Source: VRUE01 sp036403515 (GTDB taxonomy: Bacteria; Actinomycetota; Thermoleophilia; Solirubrobacterales; 70-9). From it: a DNA stretch of 64,000 nucleotides. The stretch spans positions 1 through 64,000 of the forward strand of contig DASWQV010000016.1 in NCBI GenBank assembly GCA_036403515.1, written 5' to 3'. The translations under genes and the position numbers were made by a program. Each line of letters opens with the position of its first letter. The first letter of the stretch is position 1. Shown in pieces: positions 61,503 to 64,000 of this stretch. The notes under the pieces were generated by a model. The model worked only from the letters and a program-made list of their open reading frames with translations, had not been told where the DNA came from and did no database searches.

Positions 61503-62510
61503 TCAGAGCCAGCCGCGCCGGCGGAAGTAAGCGACCATGCCGACCAGGATCGCCAGCATCGCGCCGACGACGATCCAGAAGGCGGCGATGCTCTGCTCAC
61601 CGGGCACCCCGGAGTTCATTCCCCAGACGCTGGCGATCAGGGTCAGCGGCAGGACGATGACGCTGATCGAGGTGAGCACGCGGAGGATGTCGTTGACCCG
61701 GTGGGAGATCACCGACTCATTGGTCTCGGCCAGGGAGTCGACCACCTCCTTGTAGTTCTCGAGCATGTCCCAGATCCGCTCATGGGCGTCAACGATGTCG
61801 TCGAAGTAGATCTCGAGGTCGAGGTCGGAGGCGAGGTAGCGCTGCTTGACCTTCTCGAGGTCGCGCAGCACCGGTCGCTGCGGGCGGATCACCTTGCGGA
61901 AGTTGATGATCTCCTGCTTGACGTTGGAGATGTCGCGCACGACCTCCTCCGAGCGACCCTCGAAGATGTCGTCCTCGAGCGCGTCGAGCTTGTTGCCGAT
62001 CTTGCGCAGCATCGGGAAGCAGTAGTCGAAGCTGTCGTCGACGAGGCGGTAGAGCAGGTAGCCGGACCCGCGCGAGAAGAGCTGTTCGCGCAGCTCCTCC
62101 TTGGCGCGGCAGCGCTCGAAGAGGTACTCGACCGGCTGCAGCGGCTGGTTCGGGATCGTCACCACGTAGCCGGGCCCGACGAAGAGGTCGAGCTCGCCGG
62201 TGCCCAGCCGGCCGGCCGCCGGGTCGAAGACGGGAAAGTGGAGAACGATGAAGAGGTAGTCGTCGTAGACGTCGATCTTCGGCCGCTGGTTGCGCGAGAG
62301 CACGTCCTCGAGATCGAGGGCGTGGAAATCGAAGTTCTCCTCGAGCCAGCCACGCTCGAGCGCGCCGGGCCGCTCGATGTTGACCCAGCGCAGGCCGCTG
62401 GAGTCGATCTGCTCGACGTTGGGAGTCTGCGGCTCAGCCTGAGGCGCCGCGGAGATGAGCTCGCCGCGCCGGCCGACGCGCCGCAGCCTCGGCTTCGGAA
62501 GGTTCGGCAT
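61503..62510 (-). CDS. corA: CorA-family magnesium/cobalt transporter
   Basis: This 335-residue divalent-cation channel has a large cytoplasmic N-terminal funnel and two C-terminal membrane helices. The selectivity-loop motif GMN is present in VWGMNSGVPGE between them. The long helical stalk is at about residues 180-270 (DALEDDIFEGRSEEVVRDI and onwards). It is divergent from the riboswitch-controlled threonine synthase. Confidence 0.93.
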   Translation of the reverse strand: MPNLPKPRLRRVGRRGELISAAPQAEPQTPNVEQIDSSGLRWVNIERPGALERGWLEENFDFHALDLEDVLSRNQRPKIDVYDDYLFIVLHFPVFDPAAGRLGTGELDLFVGPGYVVTIPNQPLQPVEYLFERCRAKEELREQLFSRGSGYLLYRLVDDSFDYCFPMLRKIGNKLDALEDDIFEGRSEEVVRDISNVKQEIINFRKVIRPQRPVLRDLEKVKQRYLASDLDLEIYFDDIVDAHERIWDMLENYKEVVDSLAETNESVISHRVNDILRVLTSISVIVLPLTLIASVWGMNSGVPGEQSIAAFWIVVGAMLAILVGMVAYFRRRGWL

Positions 62511-62639
62511 CGTTCACGCTCATCGTCTCGTCGGGCATGGACGCACAAGGTTAGCCGTGCCTGTCAAAAGTAGACGGGTGATCGCTGGCAGGGACGGTAA
62601 AAGGGCGATTTCACGCCAAAAGTCCGACGGTGTCACTGC

Positions 62640-62645
62640 TATAGT
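62640..62645 (+). promoter_or_regulatory. Candidate -10 box for the threonine synthase transcript
   Basis: TATAGT lies about 17-22 bp before the riboswitch P1 stem. No well-spaced -35 box is obvious, so this is tentative. Confidence 0.35.
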
Positions 62646-62661
62646 GGCGATCACATAAGCG

Positions 62662-62774
62662 CCACATCTAGAGGGGTGGAGGGACTGGCCCAAAGAAACC
62701 CCGGCAACCGCCCCGGACCATCAGGTTCGGGGGAGGTGCCAACTCCAGCAGGTCTCGCGACCTGGAAGATGTGG
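62662..62774 (+). promoter_or_regulatory. SAM-I riboswitch (S-box) aptamer
   Basis: The S-box core is readily seen: GAGGGACTGGCCC, AGAAACCCCGGCAACC and GGTGCCAACTCCAGCAGG. The closing P1 stem pairs CCACATCT (62662-62669) with AGATGTGG (62767-62774). The 3' side of P1 runs into GTGGGG (62771-62776), which can pair instead with CCCCAC (62797-62802), an antiterminator that would break the downstream terminator. High SAM would favour termination. Confidence 0.93.
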
Positions 62775-62789
62775 GGAAAGTCCGATCGG

Positions 62790-62821
62790 ACCTCTGCCCC
62801 ACAAAAGGCGGAGGTTTTTTT
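62790..62821 (+). terminator. Riboswitch-controlled intrinsic terminator
   Basis: The stem ACCTCTGCC / GGCGGAGGT (one U-G wobble) closes an 8-base loop and is followed by a run of T. Its left arm overlaps the proposed antiterminator partner, consistent with SAM-dependent attenuation of the gene at 62849. Confidence 0.9.
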
Positions 62822-62848
62822 GTTGGCGGCAACAAAAAGGAAGATCGG

Positions 62849-64000
62849 ATGGCCATGGAGAGTCTGAAGTGCAAGGAGTGCGGGGCGACGTATGACCTCG
62901 GCGCTCATTTCGCCTGTGAGAACTGCTTCGGCCCGCTCGAAGTGGCATATGACCACTCGGGGTTGGACCCGGCCGAGACCAAGCGCAAGATCCAGGCCGG
63001 TTCGCAGGGAATCTGGCGCTATGCCGACTTCCTGCCCTTCGAGGGGCGCCCCGGCGACCCGCTCGAGCCGGGCTTGACGCCGCTGCTGCGCGCCGATCGG
63101 CTCGCCGAGCGCCTCGGCCTCGACGCCGAGATCTGGATCAAGAACGATGCCGCCAACCCGACCCACTCCTTCAAGGACCGCGTCGTCGCCGTCGCCGTCG
63201 CCAAGGCTCAGGAGCTCGGCTTCGACACCGTCGCCTGCGCCTCGACCGGCAACCTCGCCAACGCGGTCGCCGCCCACGCGGCCGCCGCCGGCCTCAAGTC
63301 CTACGTCTTCGTCCCCGCCAACCTCGAGGAGCAAAAGCTGCTCGCCACCGGCATCTACGGCACCAATCTGGTCGGCGTGCGCGGCAACTACGACGACGTC
63401 AACCGGCTCTGCACCCAGCTCGCCGAAACCCGGCCCTGGGCCTTCGTCAACGTCAACCTGCGCCCGTACTACGCCGAGGGCTCGAAGACCCTCGCCTACG
63501 AGACGGCTGAGCAGCTCGGCTGGGAGCTGCCCGACCGTGTCGTCTGCCCGATCGCATCGGGCTCGCTCTTCACCAAGGTCGGTCGCGGCTTCCAGGAGTG
63601 GCTCGACATCGGCCTGCTCGAGGGCTCGCTGCCGGTCTTCAACGGCGCCCAGGCGGAAGGCTGTAGCCCCGTCGCCACGGCCTTTGCCGAAGGCTGGGAC
63701 GTCTGCAAGCCGCAACGGCCGGAGACGATCGCCAAGAGCCTCGCGATTGGCGACCCCGCCGACGGCCCCTACGCGGTCGAGCAGGCGCGGCGCACCAAGG
63801 GCGGGATCGACTCGGTCAGCGACGCCGAGATCCGCGACGGGATCAGCCTGCTGGCCGAGACCACGGGCATCTTCACCGAGACGGCCGGCGGCGTCACGAT
63901 CGGCGTCCTCGCCAAGCTGGCCGAGCGGGGCGAGATCGCGGCCGGCGAGCGCGTCGTCGTCTACATCACCGGCGAGGGGCTGAAGACGCTCGACGCGACC
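62849..64000 (+). CDS. thrC: Threonine synthase (3' end beyond window)
   Basis: The first 384 codons of a PLP-dependent threonine synthase are present, with the frame still open at 64000. A four-Cys zinc ribbon opens the protein (CKECG and CENCFG), then the PLP-lysine motif NPTHSFKDRVV, the phosphate-binding CASTGNLANAVAAHAA, and GSLFTKVGRG. The reaction makes threonine from O-phosphohomoserine. The ATG at 62849 lies 28 bp after the riboswitch terminator, so expression is predicted to fall at high SAM. The family also has relatives with other beta- or gamma-replacement activities, so a role tied to methionine metabolism is possible. Confidence 0.9.
   Translation, partial: MAMESLKCKECGATYDLGAHFACENCFGPLEVAYDHSGLDPAETKRKIQAGSQGIWRYADFLPFEGRPGDPLEPGLTPLLRADRLAERLGLDAEIWIKNDAANPTHSFKDRVVAVAVAKAQELGFDTVACASTGNLANAVAAHAAAAGLKSYVFVPANLEEQKLLATGIYGTNLVGVRGNYDDVNRLCTQLAETRPWAFVNVNLRPYYAEGSKTLAYETAEQLGWELPDRVVCPIASGSLFTKVGRGFQEWLDIGLLEGSLPVFNGAQAEGCSPVATAFAEGWDVCKPQRPETIAKSLAIGDPADGPYAVEQARRTKGGIDSVSDAEIRDGISLLAETTGIFTETAGGVTIGVLAKLAERGEIAAGERVVVYITGEGLKTLDAT

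Overview
The window is GC-rich bacterial chromosome with many GTG starts and four-base gene overlaps. The opening block (ruvB, a zinc-ribbon/PAS gene, a fused secDF, recJ, rel) and the later corA and SAM-riboswitch/threonine synthase genes fit a deep-branching Actinomycetota, most likely Thermoleophilia/Solirubrobacterales. That placement is inference from composition and gene content; no rRNA gene is present to test it. No tRNA, rRNA, CRISPR array, transposase or phage gene was recognised.

Layout. 1-9.0 kb is housekeeping: the ruvB 3' end, a zinc-ribbon/PAS protein, a SecD-SecF fusion, a small membrane protein, RecJ and a bifunctional Rel. An 80-bp palindrome sits inside the recJ reading frame. 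9.0-10.8 kb is a small regulatory locus: an ECF-type sigma factor between two paralogous proteins that look like tandem ribbon-helix-helix repeats. 10.9-57.5 kb is a very large exopolysaccharide/capsule region. It holds a priming sugar transferase, sugar-nucleotide enzymes, eight or more glycosyltransferases, two flippase-like proteins, a Wzy-like polymerase, two kinase-less Wzz-like proteins, two DegT aminotransferases, an Alg13/Alg14-type pair, a polysaccharide deacetylase, an asparagine synthetase-like amidotransferase and four secreted structural proteins. Of these four, one is about 2,800 residues long (a dimethylformamidase-like head, 14 PKD and 4 LamG domains) and three are tandem beta-helix paralogues. 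Interrupting the region at 21.0-22.4 kb is a lower-GC islet with a DUF2188-like and a DUF4917/SIR2-like gene. 57.5-62.5 kb is a minus-strand housekeeping run (lipid kinase, MBL hydrolase, phosphomannomutase, HIT hydrolase, CorA). The window ends in threonine synthase behind a SAM-I riboswitch with a clear terminator.

How the genes work together. The genes at 12763, 53611, 54711 and 56238, plus one of two Gfo/Idh/MocA oxidoreductases, match a WbpA/B/E/D/I-type route to a diacetamido-mannuronic acid nucleotide. The transferase at 11924 would prime the lipid carrier, the glycosyltransferases would extend the unit, the flippases would export it, and the polymerase with the Wzz-like proteins would polymerise it. 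Phosphomannomutase at 59452 supplies hexose-1-phosphates. The LuxR-type regulator at 23592 is the only obvious local transcription factor inside the cluster.

Most notable: two large nested palindromes (one in recJ, one intergenic at 37.7 kb, both with 28-bp arms); an apparent ATC start codon that alone preserves the catalytic cysteine of the asparagine synthetase; hairpins at convergent gene ends that carry both stop codons in their arms; the sigma/ribbon-helix-helix locus; and the giant PKD/LamG protein.
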